Positions 10,618-22,622 of a stretch of DNA of 64,000 nt are shown one piece after another. Source of the stretch: Prostheceraeus crozeri (Eukaryota; Platyhelminthes; Polycladida; Euryleptidae). The stretch covers positions 1 to 64,000 of the forward strand of contig CAJQUW010005319.1 in assembly GCA_907163375.1 (NCBI GenBank), read 5' to 3'. Below the pieces are notes generated by a model, which saw nothing but the letters and a program-made list of their open reading frames with translations, did not search any database and was not told where the DNA came from. How positions within the stretch are numbered: the stretch's first letter is position 1; every line of letters begins with the position of its first letter. A program made the position numbers and the translations under genes.

Positions 10618-10839
10618 CTGTAGAGACAGAGAACAGAGATCAGGAATGGAATTCCAACAGAACCAGCCATTATCTCAGGTGTCACCTACAGAACACAGAA
10701 GATAATAGAAGGACACATAAGCAAATAATGGCAATGTCATGCCACTGTCAATATGAAGGTCAAACAATTATTTACAATAGATTGATTATGAACACACTTT
10801 CTCATGTCGAAATTCCCCTTCAAGTTCACATTTGATTTT

Positions 10840-13800
10840 AAATTTTCTTTTTGAGGTCGATTGAGGCTGAATTGTGATATTTTGATAAAAAGCTGTATAA
10901 TTATTTCACTTTCTGTTACTTTGCTTAGATAAGTTTTACTTCGTATACTTAATTAATCCAGTTTTCAGCTGTAAAACTCGCATCGCAGATCCATACTGTT
11001 CATTGTCATTTATAATGCTGAGACTATCTGCTGCATTCATAAAGAGCATTTCTTTGTAGTTGTCAATCATGACCAAGAAAATAAATTTGCATTTCTGATG
11101 TAGCGTATTTGTGTCTCTCTTTCTTAATGTCTTGTTTTCCAGCCAAAAATGTTAAATGGTTACTTTTCTGCGTAATTTATAAAGCATTTTTTGAAGAAAA
11201 CTGCTGTGTTTTGTTGTAAAATCAAGAATATGCTGTACAGTGAAGAATGTGCTTTATAGATTCTGAAAAAATATTTTGATTTCTCACTAGACCTTTATCT
11301 TTCTTTATTAAACAACATTTCACTTAGCCACAATGCTCTCTTCAAATCAGTCTCATCGCTTTGTCAGATCGCTTGCAATTTTGTAATTCCACGATGTTAT
11401 TTATCATCGTTTATAGTTAATGTCTAACTAACGGTGACTTGTTGTCTACCAATCTTTCAGTATGAGTGTCACATCTGGATCTGGTAAATTCATCCCTCTA
11501 TGATTTTTGTAAATTACTTCTCCGCCTTAATTTTCATTCAGCAGATGCATTCTAAAATATGGGATCATGTCGATTACTGCTGTGCATGATGTGTACGTTC
11601 TAAGAATTAGGCCTACACATTGTTCTCAATTATTATGCATGGAAAGATGATCAGGATAACGAACGACCACACAAACAAGCAACGTTTGAGCGTCTGACGT
11701 ATGATTTGACAGATTTGACTTTCAAAAAACAACAGAAATATTTATTCTTTGATTTTGTAGGCCTATAAACTATTCTTTGAGTTAAGATGGCAAGATGACT
11801 TCTAAATCGAATGAATGAATTTTCCTATGAATGAATTCACCGCAGCCCACATCCTGCACTGCGGTTCGTGTCAAAATGTGTGACACTGATCGGATGCCTT
11901 TACGAGTCGAATCTAAATTGCGTGGAAATCATCGCTGTCAATTCACGAGTCCTGTGAACTAGCTTCCATGTTCGTGATGGGAGAAATAAAGATGTTGTGC
12001 TTTATCTGGTGGACAACTAATTTGAGATCCACTACAACAGTTTTGCCGTGCGCAACCGAAAGACGTTGATACGAGTACCTGTATAGGCTTCTTTGCTAGC
12101 TCTTACGGGAAGGGTTGACGCTAGGAGTGACCTCTGTTCAGTCTTTAGTTTTTCCTTAAGTTAAAAAGCAGAAATGCAATTGTTTGAAACACAGAAGAAT
12201 TTAAAAATTTGGTTTTAACTAATCTAAATAATCATAGCTAAGAAATACTATCTGATGACAATGAGCAAGCTCTTCTGAAACTGTCACCAATAATTGCAGA
12301 AGCGACAAACATCAGAAATATTCAAAATAATCTTCATGTGTCAGTGCAGACAGATGTTATTGTTCTGAGATCTGCATTGTGCGGAGCCGCTGCCTTCCAC
12401 TGTTTCACTGTCGGAAGAAACAGCTTTACGCACACAAATTGAGAACATCGAAGTTGGTTAATGGATTGCAATTATCTTCGACAGTAAATAGTAGGCCTAC
12501 TTTGAGTAGGCCCATCCGAGGAAAGCACTATCCAATACCGACAAATGTTTGAAGATAAACTTCATGAAACTTTCTTTTGCCAACCTGTGAGTTTACCTGT
12601 GAGACATCATCTATAAACTCTTACAATTAATGAATCAAGAAGCTTAACGTTTTGGATTTCATTGGCCGGAGAAGAACGATGTCCAAGTGCAATTCTGTGT
12701 AAATGTACAGCCCCAGATCTACTTCAGGATTCCTCAAGGGAACACCATAAACACGTTTGCATGCTCAGGAGGACAATGTGTATAAAAGAGCTGAGAGATT
12801 ATAGTAAAGATACAGTTTTCAGAAAGGATATTCCAAAACGAAAAGAAAGAAACAAGAAAGGATAATTCCACCATTATTCAAATTTTCAAATATCTCATTA
12901 AAGAAAGTAACAGTTTAAACCCGTATGCCTAGGAAATTGTAATCTAGGGAATTTTCCAAAATGCCAAACCGAAAACTTATTTTTTTAAAACAAGTCGCAG
13001 GAATTTCTGATTTAGAAAGTGATATAAAAAAATTAAAAGATTGTTGGCAATTCCACGACTATTCTCAAGATGTCAATTACATCGGTCTTATCAAAATTAT
13101 ATATCTGCTACTATCATTGTATCTTACCTTTGTGATATTAGTATGAAGCTGACACGTGAAGAGTTTGTCACAGGTCGGTTTATATTGTTAAAAATAATTG
13201 ACCAAAACAAGTGGAGCATCAACAATGTAATTCCACGATGCTGAGAATTGCTCTAAGATGAAAGGTCATCAGGCGTCAGAGCGATGTTCAATCTTTAGAA
13301 TTATATTTCCATATAGTTATAGCCAATTATAATTGAATTGGATGTCAGATGTGATTCAAATTATAAGAATGAAAATATCATTCTGAAGGAAAAAACGGCT
13401 AGCAAAACCATTTAAATGGATAAAGAACGATATTAGACTAGTAGTGATCTTAACAAGAATAGATTCATTGAAATAACTAATTCACTGAACAAAAGAGATT
13501 GACTCATCGAACTTGTATAGTGAATTGATGAAAACAGTAAAATTAGTGATTCCCATACAGTGATGAAAATCATCCCAGCAGCCATTCATAATGCAATATA
13601 ATGCTTACTAATTTAAATTATTAATTGAAGTTGTATTGATGAGGACTGATGACGTTCTCTAATCCACAAGTGTGCAATACTACTGTAACCACTGGATCAA
13701 TAGCCCTAACCCTGATTGACAAGGGTTTGATTAAATTAACCAGCCAACCAGTCTTCAAAATTTGCGGCTGATTTCAACGCTGCTAAATGGTCTAGAGCGG
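10840..13800. other. Long non-coding stretch, duplicated at 29230-34720
   Basis: No gene supported. It contains the AGGCCTA palindrome several times (11612, 11758, 12493, 12505), common in marine invertebrate DNA. The piggyBac element of the second copy is inserted at the TTAA corresponding to about 13188. Small ORFs at 12662 and 12961 differ in frame or stop between copies and are not supported. Confidence 0.6.
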
Positions 13801-14075
13801 ATATTTTTACATGTAAGAGCTTCTTCGCAATGCAAAAGGTAATCGTCGCATGGATAATTATGACGACTCATCAAATAGAAGTCGAGCATCTGCACAAATC
13901 CGCGAGTTATTGGTGCAAACATTTGATTCCTGCGTTAAGATTCTGCATCTATTTGCCCATTTGCGTACATTTTTATCTGGTGTCAAACTGAACCATTTGG
14001 ATGCGTTTCTACAACTAAAAGGAAGCTCAAATGACGGAAAATTCAAATGCGATATCTTGAAATATTGTATTTGAT

Positions 14076-14279
14076 ATGGTAGTTTCTTTTCGTTGTTCAA
14101 CATCGACCCTGGGATGTCCTCCGAATCAAGTAACGTTTATACAGCGTTTGAAGAATGTCGGTAAGGCTGGTGTCAGTTCTGTCATCAGTCATATCAATCC
14201 ACTCTCTACTTCAGGTAAACGTAAGCGAAGAGCATCTCGTATACCTCTTACCAAACGCAGACGACGTGGTCTGTTTTAG
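14076..14279 (+). CDS. Family 2 virion core-like protein, C-terminal part (first copy)
   Basis: The C-terminus is strongly basic (GKRKRRASRIPLTKRRRRGL), after a short hydrophobic run (VGKAGVSSVISHI), and lies directly upstream of the capsid gene, as basic core proteins do in adintoviruses and adenoviruses. The N-terminus is uncertain; the ATG at 14076 may not be the true start. The stop at 14277-14279 is two bases before the capsid ATG at 14282. In the second copy the gene is split by Polinton B. Confidence 0.55.
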   Translation: MVVSFRCSTSTLGCPPNQVTFIQRLKNVGKAGVSSVISHINPLSTSGKRKRRASRIPLTKRRRRGLF

Positions 14280-14281
14280 AT

Positions 14282-15544
14282 ATGGAATGTAAAACCTCAT
14301 CCCTTTGCTTATTTGATAGAACACCTATACAGACGGATATCATTAGAAATTATGTATCCATTCGTTATCCACAGACAAGTATTGATTCCGGTAGTGTCAT
14401 TGAGTTTTTAATACCAGGAAATGATGCTGAGTACATCGATGTAAATGACATCAATGTACATGTTAAGTTTAAGATAGTAAATAAGGACGGTACCAACCTT
14501 GATGATAAGGACAAAGTAGCCGTGAATAACTTGCAATAGCAACGCTCTTCAAGGATGTATCATTGACCATTGGTGAAACTCGGGTTGAAGGTGGTCAACA
14601 AAGTTATCCCTATCTCGGTTATTTTTCAACAGTCATGCAGTTCCAGCCACAAGCACAAGAGAGGTTGGTGTAACGATGAAGCTGGTAAATTTGATAGTGA
14701 CAAAAACAAGGGATTTGTCACTCGTGAAAAGTGGACTGCAGAAAGTAGGTTATGTGAATTATATGGTCCCCTATACTTGGACTTTTTCCGTCAATCACGT
14801 TTCTTAATGTCAAAAGTAGACATGCGAGTTCATCTCTTGCCGAACGATCCTAACTTTCTATTGAATTCCTATGGAGCAAAGACTGGATTTAAGATTGTGT
14901 TTGAAAGTGTTAGACTTTATGTGCGACGAATGACAGTGAATCCTTCGGTGATTAATGGTCACGAGATGGGTTTGAAGAAGTATGATGTTCTTTATGATGT
15001 AAATCATACTGAAATCCATAGTTTCACCATTCCTCGTGCGCAAAAGAGCTTTGTTAAAGATAGTTTGTTTCCTATACAATCACCAAAAATGATCATTGTC
15101 GGATTGATAGCAAATGATGCATACAATGGTAATATATCGAAGAATCCCCTCAACTTTGAACACTTTGGTTTAAATCAAATCGGATTGTATCGCGATACGG
15201 ATTGCATTCCTGGTACTCCTTTTTGTTCAGACTTCGCTAATGGGCATTATTCTCGCTCATATCAAAATACCATGGAGACATTTAAATACTGGAATACTGA
15301 TGACACCAATGGTTTGACCTATGATGAATTTGCTAAAGGTTATACACTTGATGCATTTGATTTGACAGCAAACAATGAAGCGGGTGCTTCTTATCGTCCG
15401 GGCACTGCCACGAAGGGTCTTAAACTAGAATTCTTCTTTGAAAAATATTTGACGAAAACAGTCAATGTACTCATCTATGGTGTGTTCGATTCCACCATTC
15501 GAATTAACAGGCTACGCGACGTTTCCGCTTCTTATACAAGTTAA
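14282..15544 (+). pseudogene. Family 2 major capsid protein, F54H12.2 type (first copy)
   Basis: Double-jelly-roll hexon-like major capsid protein of a Polinton/adintovirus; this is the protein often labelled 'F54H12.2-like' in invertebrate genomes. The N-terminal domain includes LIPGNDAEYIDVNDI (about residue 45), the central part FVTREKWTAESR and ELYGPLYLDFFRQSRFL, and the C-terminal part VNVLIYGVFDSTIRINRLRD. Two frame changes disrupt it: one base missing near 14533 (not in the second copy) and one near 14665 that both copies share. It overlaps the protease start by one base (TAATG). Confidence 0.88.
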
Positions 15545-16020
15545 TGAGTTGGTTATCTGATGCAGAGCTAGAGAGAGTCGTTCAAGAACATGGTGATGAA
15601 CGCACTGTTGCAGCATTTTGTGGGGTGTTTTCCATCAATAATATGCCCACAGTTTTACCAACACCACCCTCATTCATTATCATGAATACTGATACAGCAC
15701 ACTTACCCGGCAAACACTGGAAAGTTTTGTTTATTGATAAAAACTACATGTATTGTGGTGAAATCTTTGATTCATTGGCCTTACCAAATTGTGATTATGT
15801 TACACGCTTCATGAACCGTCATTCACGAAAATGGATTTGCAATGCTTTGGCCTATCAACATCCCTTGTCTTCAGCATGTGGAGCATATGCCCTCTACTCT
15901 GCAATGCAACGACTACATTATGACTCTTTACATGACATTTGTAAACATTTTTCACATGATACCCTTGTCAATGAAAAGCGCATTCGTAACTGTATAAAAG
16001 CCTTCAATAAATATGTATGA
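15544..16020 (+). CDS. Family 2 adenain-like cysteine protease (first copy)
   Basis: Intact 158-aa protease of the adenovirus maturation protease (C5/Ulp1) type that cleaves capsid precursors. The catalytic His is in GKHWKV (about residue 57), the acidic residue in EIFDSLALP (about 77), Gln in AYQHPLSS and the nucleophile Cys in SACGAYALY (about 119). Length is close to other Polinton proteases. Its ATG overlaps the capsid stop, implying coupled arrangement. The second copy (54365-54841) is also open, with a few substitutions (ACGAYALYSA versus TCGAYALYFV). Confidence 0.9.
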   Translation: MSWLSDAELERVVQEHGDERTVAAFCGVFSINNMPTVLPTPPSFIIMNTDTAHLPGKHWKVLFIDKNYMYCGEIFDSLALPNCDYVTRFMNRHSRKWICNALAYQHPLSSACGAYALYSAMQRLHYDSLHDICKHFSHDTLVNEKRIRNCIKAFNKYV

Positions 16021-16127
16021 TTAAAATTTGTTTTCTTTATTATACTTCAATGGAAAAGTAGATGATGTGATTGAATAGGTTGTATTTAGTCATCAAACAT
16101 GAATAGGTAGAGATAAGAAGACATTGT

Positions 16128-16460
16128 TCACTTGTCACATTCATGCTTATGAGTGTTGGTTTGTTGAAGGTAAGTCATTATGCGAGGATGTATACGTTCT
16201 CTATACTTGTTCCAACTTGAGGATGTAAAATGTATCACACCATATTGATCATGAAGAGCAATGAAATCTCGTCGAATAATGAATATACGTCCGCGTAGAG
16301 GGATATTGTACATTGGATGATGCATGATATGTAGAGCATCGTGGAGGTTATCCATTTGAAAAGGTGATAAACTTATTTTAACTTGTCGATGAGCATCGTA
16401 AAAGGTAATGCGTCGAGCCTTCCATGTAACGTGACACTGAGAAGAGAGCTTGGCAATCAT
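16128..16460 (-). CDS. Family 2 conserved 110-aa protein of unknown function (first copy)
   Basis: Open in both copies (also 54949-55281) with only three residue differences seen. It has a basic N-terminus, an SPFQMDNLHDALHIMHHP stretch and a RIFIIRRDF segment. It converges on the protease gene. I do not recognise the family; location suggests an element gene rather than a host gene. Confidence 0.6.
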   Translation of the reverse strand: MIAKLSSQCHVTWKARRITFYDAHRQVKISLSPFQMDNLHDALHIMHHPMYNIPLRGRIFIIRRDFIALHDQYGVIHFTSSSWNKYRERIHPRIMTYLQQTNTHKHECDK

Positions 16461-16582
16461 GGTTAGTTTTTGTCATAGTAAAACTTTTGCTTAGTCTTCT
16501 CGTTTAAGCAAAGCATTCATAAGAAATGGACGAAGTCATGTTAAGATTGATCATCATATTATCATTTGCAATAGTGACATTA

Positions 16583-16735
16583 GATCAATTGAATTCATTT
16601 ACTAGTATTATTTGAAAAGTGATTGTTGCTGTGGATACAGGAAATATTAATCTGTTTTCACAAGACATCTGCAATTCACATCAATCAGATGAAATAGCTT
16701 TCAATACAGCATTCATCATTCACTGACTAAGTTCA
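16583..16735. repeat. Dispersed repeat R1, copy 3
   Basis: Related to the repeat at 8621 but more diverged at its ends; it lies downstream of the family 2 genes in both segmental copies. Confidence 0.8.
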
Positions 16736-17029
16736 CTGACAAACTCCGCAGTTAAAAGTAGGCGACTGTAAATAAAAGCAGCGGCGTTTATTAGAGGAAA
16801 TGCGGCATTGAAATATTAAAATCTCAAGTATTACTTCTCTGCATGCTGACATTGTTTTGACATTGCATGCTAACGGTTTTTATAGCGTTTATTTCTTTTT
16901 ATATTCTTTTTTCTTCATTCTTCTTCTTTTTCAATTAAATTTATTTCTTTTTCAACTCTTCAATTTTTTCCTTATTTATATAAATTATGTTCTCAAGCAA
17001 ATTGATGGGATTCTTTTTATTCTCTTATT

Positions 17030-17157
17030 CTTTTATACAATATTTGCATTTTCTTCGTCTTCCAAAATAACTTGAATATATTTGTTTAACATAAAAATCA
17101 TCGTTAGATCTCATTTCTTTACAAAGGTAACATTTAAATTCAGTTTCAATGTTCATT
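17030..17157 (-). pseudogene. Decayed zinc-ribbon protein (first copy)
   Basis: This corresponds to the intact small zinc-ribbon ORF at 55941-56129, but the C-terminal half is lost by a deletion near 17015-17030 and a stop appears in the middle. The N-terminal part up to the first CxxC pair is still legible on the minus strand. Confidence 0.6.
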
Positions 17158-17225
17158 TTAGAAGAATTAATTTTAATTGTAATTTGGTTGTAATTTTAGT
17201 TTTTTATTATTATTTAATGATGAAT

Positions 17226-17400
17226 AGTAGTATGACTGTTTTACATTAAGAGATCGATCAACGTCAATTTATTTCGCGGAAGCGAAATGAATTGTGTTCC
17301 ACATTTTTTCGAGCACAACGAGCGAATTCATAAGCGAGATGCGTGAGAAATAAATTTGGAAAATGTTGGTTGAGCTCGTAAGGTAAAACAGTCATACTAC
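17226..17400. repeat. 175-bp inverted-repeat unit (MITE-like or element end)
   Basis: GTAGTATGACTGTTTTAC (17227) is repeated as its reverse complement at 17382-17400. The interior has further dyads (ATTTCGC-GGAA-GCGAAAT). Polinton D is inserted inside the second copy of this unit (56199-56318). It may be a small non-autonomous transposon or the terminus of the family 2 element. Confidence 0.6.
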
Positions 17401-17750
17401 TAAATACACGACCCTTTCTACAATCCCTTTTGTTACAAGTGAATATGTTGTCGTAGGAATCGGTGCATTTATTGAATTTGATTTACTACGAAACTTAGAT
17501 AAACACTATTTTCTGAATGATTAACATTACGACAATAGTGACATATATGACGTAGATCAACCCTGAATCTTCCATGATTTGTGAAAAAACTCCCGGATGT
17601 AATATATGTTATACAGCAAAAGTAATTTTAATTTCTTTCAGTACTTTAGGGTCAAAACTCCCCTGAATATGTATAAACATAAATCGATGGGCAATTCACT
17701 TTCCCCTCTGATGGTTCGAAAACACATTGCAGTCTATCTCGTAAATTGTA
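17401..17750. other. No gene seen
   Basis: AT-rich sequence without a supported feature. Confidence 0.5.
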
Positions 17751-17751
17751 A

Positions 17752-18564
17752 TTGGTAATGTATACAGATGACACGACACTCTTCAATTCCAATAAGCGAC
17801 ATGCTAAGAGCACTCAGCAACGTCAGCAGTTATGCGAAGTTCTTAATGAAGACTTACACAGGGTCTCAGAATGGGGCGCCAATTGGCTTGTTTCCTTCAA
17901 TACTTCAAAAACTCAGAGTATTCTGCACTCACGACTTAAAGGAGATGACGATGATCATAGCATTAAGATGTCAGATAATAGGATCAGAGAACAAGATTCC
18001 ATCTCCTTCCTTGTATTGGCGGTTACAAAAGACTTGTCATGGAAACCGTACATTGAAACCATAAGCAAGCAGGCAACTCAACACATTGGTAGTCTCCATC
18101 GTGCAAGCAGCTATCTTCCAAAACCGACTGTCTGCTATTTTTACAAGCCCACTATTCGTCCTCTGATGGAGCATCGTTGTCATCTGTTGTCCGGCGCCCC
18201 ACAAACGCATCTTAACCTCCTTGAACGGGTTGAGAATGATATGGGTGAAAAACTTGCTAACAAGTTGCAGCCGCTCTCCGTCAGACGGAATGTTGCTTCA
18301 CTCAGTCTCTTCTACAGGTACTATTTCGGTAGAAGCAGCTCTGCAGTAAATGAGTGCGTACCCAAACCTAAGATCTTCTCCAGAAGTACGCGCAGAGCTA
18401 ATGCACCCACGTGCTATCATGCGAGCTTAGAACGCGCACGTGCTGTGAGTCACTCGGAAAGCTTTTTGTTCGCACGGCACATCTTTGGAATCAGCTTCCC
18501 CAGACCACTTTCACTGACCAATACAATCTTGATACTTTCAAGAGGCATGCGAACAGGTTTCTGA
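17752..18564 (+). pseudogene. Second LINE reverse transcriptase fragment (different clade)
   Basis: The frame begins at the catalytic YTDDTTL motif and continues through LNEDLHRVSEWGANWLVSFN, ISFLVLAVTKDLSW and a C-terminal thumb region with LLERVENDM. This layout fits CR1/Jockey-group non-LTR retrotransposons rather than the one at 5875. The fingers/palm N-terminus and endonuclease are absent, so this is a 5'-truncated copy with an unusually long open frame. Confidence 0.8.
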
Positions 18565-18599
18565 TCGGGACAGCTTAATCAGATTAGAAGATCCGCTTT

Positions 18600-20105
18600 T
18601 TCGTTATATTTATTTGAAATAATACAATTTGTTACTTTTCATCGAGTAGCCCCTAGCTTCCTTCGTTCATGGCTCATAGCTGAAAGTTATGTAAAGAAAG
18701 CCTATATTACATTCTGTTTTACATGCGTGTGAAATTACAAACCATTTCATAGCATGAATCATGCCAATGTAGACATGCTATTTTACATACATGAAATTAC
18801 AAATCATTTCATACTATGTTTCATACTATACTATTTTTAAACGTGTAGGCCTATACTTTCTAGATCTGTGATGCAAAGAAGCTATAAGGGAAATTGGTTG
18901 TCTAGGACACCTGAGTAACTTTCGCAACGAGAAGCTGAGGATGCGGTCACGATTTTTTTGACCGCGATCACAGTAACTGTCAATCGCAAAAAAGTGACCG
19001 CGATCGTGGTCATAAACGCAGAATTTTTCAAAAATGAACGCGATCACGGTCATTATAAAACAAACACACGAATTAACCGGTTAACCGAAAGCGAAAAGTT
19101 TTGGAGATTCGACAGGTTATTTGGAGTTGACTCTCCTAAATCTGTCCATAAGTAATTTATTTAGTGACACTGCAAAGTAAATAAATAGGCCTCGAGGATG
19201 AGAGCAACATCATTAGGGGCCTACATGCAATAAAATGTTCATTGTTAGTGCGTACCTGAATATGGCGGGGCAGAATACCTCGATTGTTGGAAGCCATAAT
19301 GAAAGGTTTCATTGATTCTGGACAGATAAGACATCTTAAAAGGTGATTATTACCACTCTTCTTTCCAGTATCTTTATAAAACATCGAAGCAACTTTCATG
19401 CAACTTTCATCCATATCCGAATTTGATATGGAGAGATTTACTTACAACATAATATCAGGTAGGAATGCATCGCCTACCTACAATTTTCATTTCGACAAAC
19501 TTTTGAAATGAGATGGGATAACAGAAAGCGCACATGATCTGACGTAGTAAGGTGAGTTCCCACTTTCCGGGTTTCACTAGCATAGAATGTGACGCAGACA
19601 CCTCGTCATGTCGACTTGGAGTCAGAAAAATCGAATAGCTTTATACAGCTGAATGTGTGCGTTCTTCTGATATCCAGAGACATTCCAAACTATTGTGTTG
19701 TAAATTTATTATCAATGGCAGCCGTCAGGCGCATCTGAGGTCAAGGCGTTGGTTAGCGCGCTGATAAAATAACCAATCACGGAAGGGTAACTTGTCGTGT
19801 GAAAAATCGCTTAGTTACTTACTTTCGTTCGGCTACAAACTTCTATCATTTTGATCAAGCAACCAAACATGATCGAGATGAATTGTAGCAGAAGATCTGA
19901 ATTTTCATATGCAACAGGAATCAATGAAATCGGACAGTCTTAACGGAATCTACAGCGATCCGCGTCCTTTTCTGGTCCATTCCTAGTACCATGTAAATAC
20001 AAGAGAGCATGTATGGACCAGAAATGTAATGCTTTTTTATGCATTACTGCAAAACTGCAGAGAATATCAGAATTGAAATTTAATCGATCATGTCACAATT
20101 TGGAT
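18600..20105. other. Intergenic, no gene
   Basis: Between 18940 and 19055 a degenerate GACCGCGATCACGGTCAT motif occurs about four times in both orientations (a local palindromic repeat). A 10-bp dyad TCTGGTCCAT/ATGGACCAGA is at about 19975-20020. No coding sequence is supported. Confidence 0.5.
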
Positions 20106-20633
20106 TGTCAGAGGCGATACACCGATAACGACAGATGCTGGAGCAAACATTGTTGCAGCACTTCCAAATGAAGTGCGCTATCAGTGCATTGTTCACCACC
20201 TTTCAACGGTATTAAACGATGCTTGGTTAAAAGCAATGAAAGATGATAGGTTATTGGCTGCCATGGACGAGGCTGTGAAAGATGTAGCTGGTTACATTCA
20301 TCGCTCACATGTGCACTACGATGATTTGCTTCTCAGTCTTTAGTCACCTAGTGCAACCTCCCCATGGAGACAGATCATTTTATGAAATTCACCATTCCTT
20401 TGATGAATATTTTGAGCAAATTCGGACAATTTCAGAGATAAACAACATGGCATATCGTTTGATGCCAGTGTCTCTCATGCTGTTGAAAAATATTGTAGAA
20501 TTGTTCAAGCAATTCAATGCTATTATTGATAATATTGAGGCATCAAGTGCGCCAACGTTGCAGAATGTAATCCCAAGCAACTATTTGATCAGCAGTGGGA
20601 TGACTGCAATTCTTCAAGAAGGATCCACTTGCG

Positions 20634-22622
20634 CAGGGGCGTATCCAGGATTTTGAAAAGGGGGGGTACAAAAATTAATAAATTTTTTGGCCTACCACGA
20701 AGATTATGCATATTCAACGCAAAGAAATATAATAATCATAAATAGTATAATCATAGTCGCATGTAATATTATCGATAATTTAATCTTCGCTTTCATATTC
20801 ATTTTCGCTAATCCCGAATTTTGATATCCCACATTTTGATATCCCACATTTTGATATACCGTAACGTCCTAAAATTGAATTCAGTAAAACTGAACAGGTA
20901 CAGATTATTATAAAACTAAACAGTGACGCAAACAGTATTATTAGTGTACGCATCTTCTACATGTATACTTCAGATATCCTCTATCAGTACAGTGAAATTA
21001 CAGAACAATATACAGGCACTGCAAAATACTTTTCCTGAAGAAAGAAGCTAAAAAACATAACATTTTTCTGAGCTTTACACTAATGTTTTTACGAGAGACC
21101 GTTAGGAGTTAAGTAAACGTATTACAATTTAAAGCGTGAGTTGTGCTCCGTCTTATACAAATCAATCACAGAGTCGTAATCTAGTGGAATGTCTTTGTGT
21201 ATTGCCAGCAAAGTCAATCCTGTCAAACGTGCTTCACTCATTGTTGAACAGAGGTACGTTTTCACTTGACGAAGCTTGCTGAACGACCGCTCTGCAGTCG
21301 CCGAAGTTACTGGGATTGAAGCAAACACTTTCAGTAGGATATAGGTCAGAATTACACGACTTCAGGACTTCCACAACGCTTGAAGGACAATCTTGTTTAG
21401 GAATTGAATTCCATTTTCGCTGCCATCTGTAGAATTCCATCATACAAGTATCAAGACTATCTGGTAGTATGGATTTATATTTTTCAAAGATACGTTTCAT
21501 ATCTTTCCACTATGACATCGGCAACTCGATCTGGTATGAAGTTTGACATAGATAGGGCAGTTTTTGAAGATTCACTGAAGCGATCGTTCAGCTGTGAGAT
21601 GATTGCATCAACCAAAGGATACCATGTAGCTTTTCTGTAATAATCAGATGCTGATTAAATTAAGAAGGCACATTCGAACGATATTTTTGCTTTGATGTCA
21701 GTCGTGGTGTTTCGAACTCTGCAGAAGGATCGTCCGTAATGCACTGAAACAGCTTCACGGCTTCTGCGTAACCATTGATGAATACAATTGATTCACTTCT
21801 CCAAGACCTGAAGATGTCAGTTACATGTTGAACTTCTTCCATGGCTGCCACAAAATCTATCTTCTTAGCCTGAAGTTGGATCGAAAGTTGTTCTGTGATT
21901 CCGAAAATTTTCTTGAGTAACACGAGTCCGATTATGAATTGAGTACTTGTTATCCTATGAATGAGAGAATATTCACGATTGGAATACTCACCAGTGGTGT
22001 TCAGATGGTCAAGTTGAATAGTAGCCTCATATTGGGAGAATTAAAACTGATAACAGAACTGTCGACATGGTGCAGATAATCAAGGAGGCGTGTGATGGCG
22101 CATTGAACACGTTCGGAAAGTTTAGAGCAAAGGAAAAGTGTTCGAAAAGACATACAAAGACCAAATTAGCGTTGATTGATGCAATTAATGAGCTCTTATC
22201 ATAAATGTACTTTGAAATAATGCAGATTTCTTTTATATACTTTTTGGTTGAATAAAGAAGATTTTTCAACGGACAAAAAGCTGGTTATATTTAAGAATGG
22301 ATAGAATTCATTAAGTTTACACAGTGGAAATAAATAGGTATTCACTGAATACTGTGAATACTATACACGCTACGCCACTGCAAGTCAGTGTTTGACGAAT
22401 GTGTTATCGGCGCTATCGGCAATGGCTATCGGTAAGAAAGCAACGTCACACTCTGACACAAGACTCCCAGGCAAATCAAGCACTAAAGCTCAACTCCACA
22501 GAATGTATTGAGAATTGATGTTTGAGTGCACTTTCCTTCTTCATAAACTTATGTGTTAAAATCATATCTCTCAGAGGGGGGGGACATTCCCCCGTGTCCC
22601 CCCCCCCTTGGATACGCCACTG
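20634..22622 (-). mobile_element. hAT element with 8-bp target duplication
   Basis: The left end CAGGGGCGTATCCAGG and the right end (reverse complement CAGTGGCGTATCCAAGG) form terminal inverted repeats. The flanks are CACTTGCG at 20626-20633 and 22623-22630, an exact 8-bp duplication, diagnostic for hAT. Next to the TIRs are runs of G and C. Inside is decayed transposase on the minus strand. Length 1989 bp. Confidence 0.93.
21122..21923 (-). pseudogene. hAT transposase remnant, ZMYM/TTF-type
   Basis: The C-terminal dimerisation motif reads IPVTSATAERSFSKLR with YLCSTMSEARLTGLTLL downstream (21122-21328). The upstream part continues in other frames (21234-21500 and 21660-21923). It belongs to the transposon at 20634-22622. 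The 5' part is not recognisable. The element is inactive. Confidence 0.85.

Larger units (their letters stand above)
5875..17400. repeat. Segmental duplication, first copy
   Basis: This stretch aligns with 25669-56318 once a piggyBac element and Polinton B are taken out of the latter. It comprises a LINE fragment, mainly non-coding DNA with two copies of a minus-strand exon, and the family 2 Polinton remnant. By eye the two copies are well above 95 percent identical over most of the length. The duplication junctions are not visible: the left side is cut by Polinton C and the right side of the second copy by Polinton D. Confidence 0.85.

Noticed and set aside
11600..12510. Repeated AGGCCTA palindromes considered as a binding-site cluster
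   Set aside because: The motif is common background in many aquatic invertebrate genomes and the spacing is irregular.
12662..12865. 67-aa ORF and its longer relative at 31020-31298
   Set aside because: The two segment copies differ by indels that change the frame and the C-terminus, and there is no family resemblance; treated as non-coding.
13850..14074. 74-aa ORF conserved in both segments (also 34776-35000)
   Set aside because: Both strands are open and conservation equals that of the surrounding non-coding DNA, so it reflects recent duplication.
18940..19055. Palindromic GACCGCGATCACGGTC repeats considered as a CRISPR-like or regulatory array
   Set aside because: Spacing is irregular and there are only about four degenerate copies; more likely local sequence expansion.
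20108..20308. Minus-strand 66-aa ORF
   Set aside because: Antisense of the hAT transposase segment with GANIVAAL on the plus strand.
22577..22612. G-run and C-run pair near the hAT end considered as an independent quadruplex element
   Set aside because: It is part of the subterminal sequence of the hAT; no separate element is needed.
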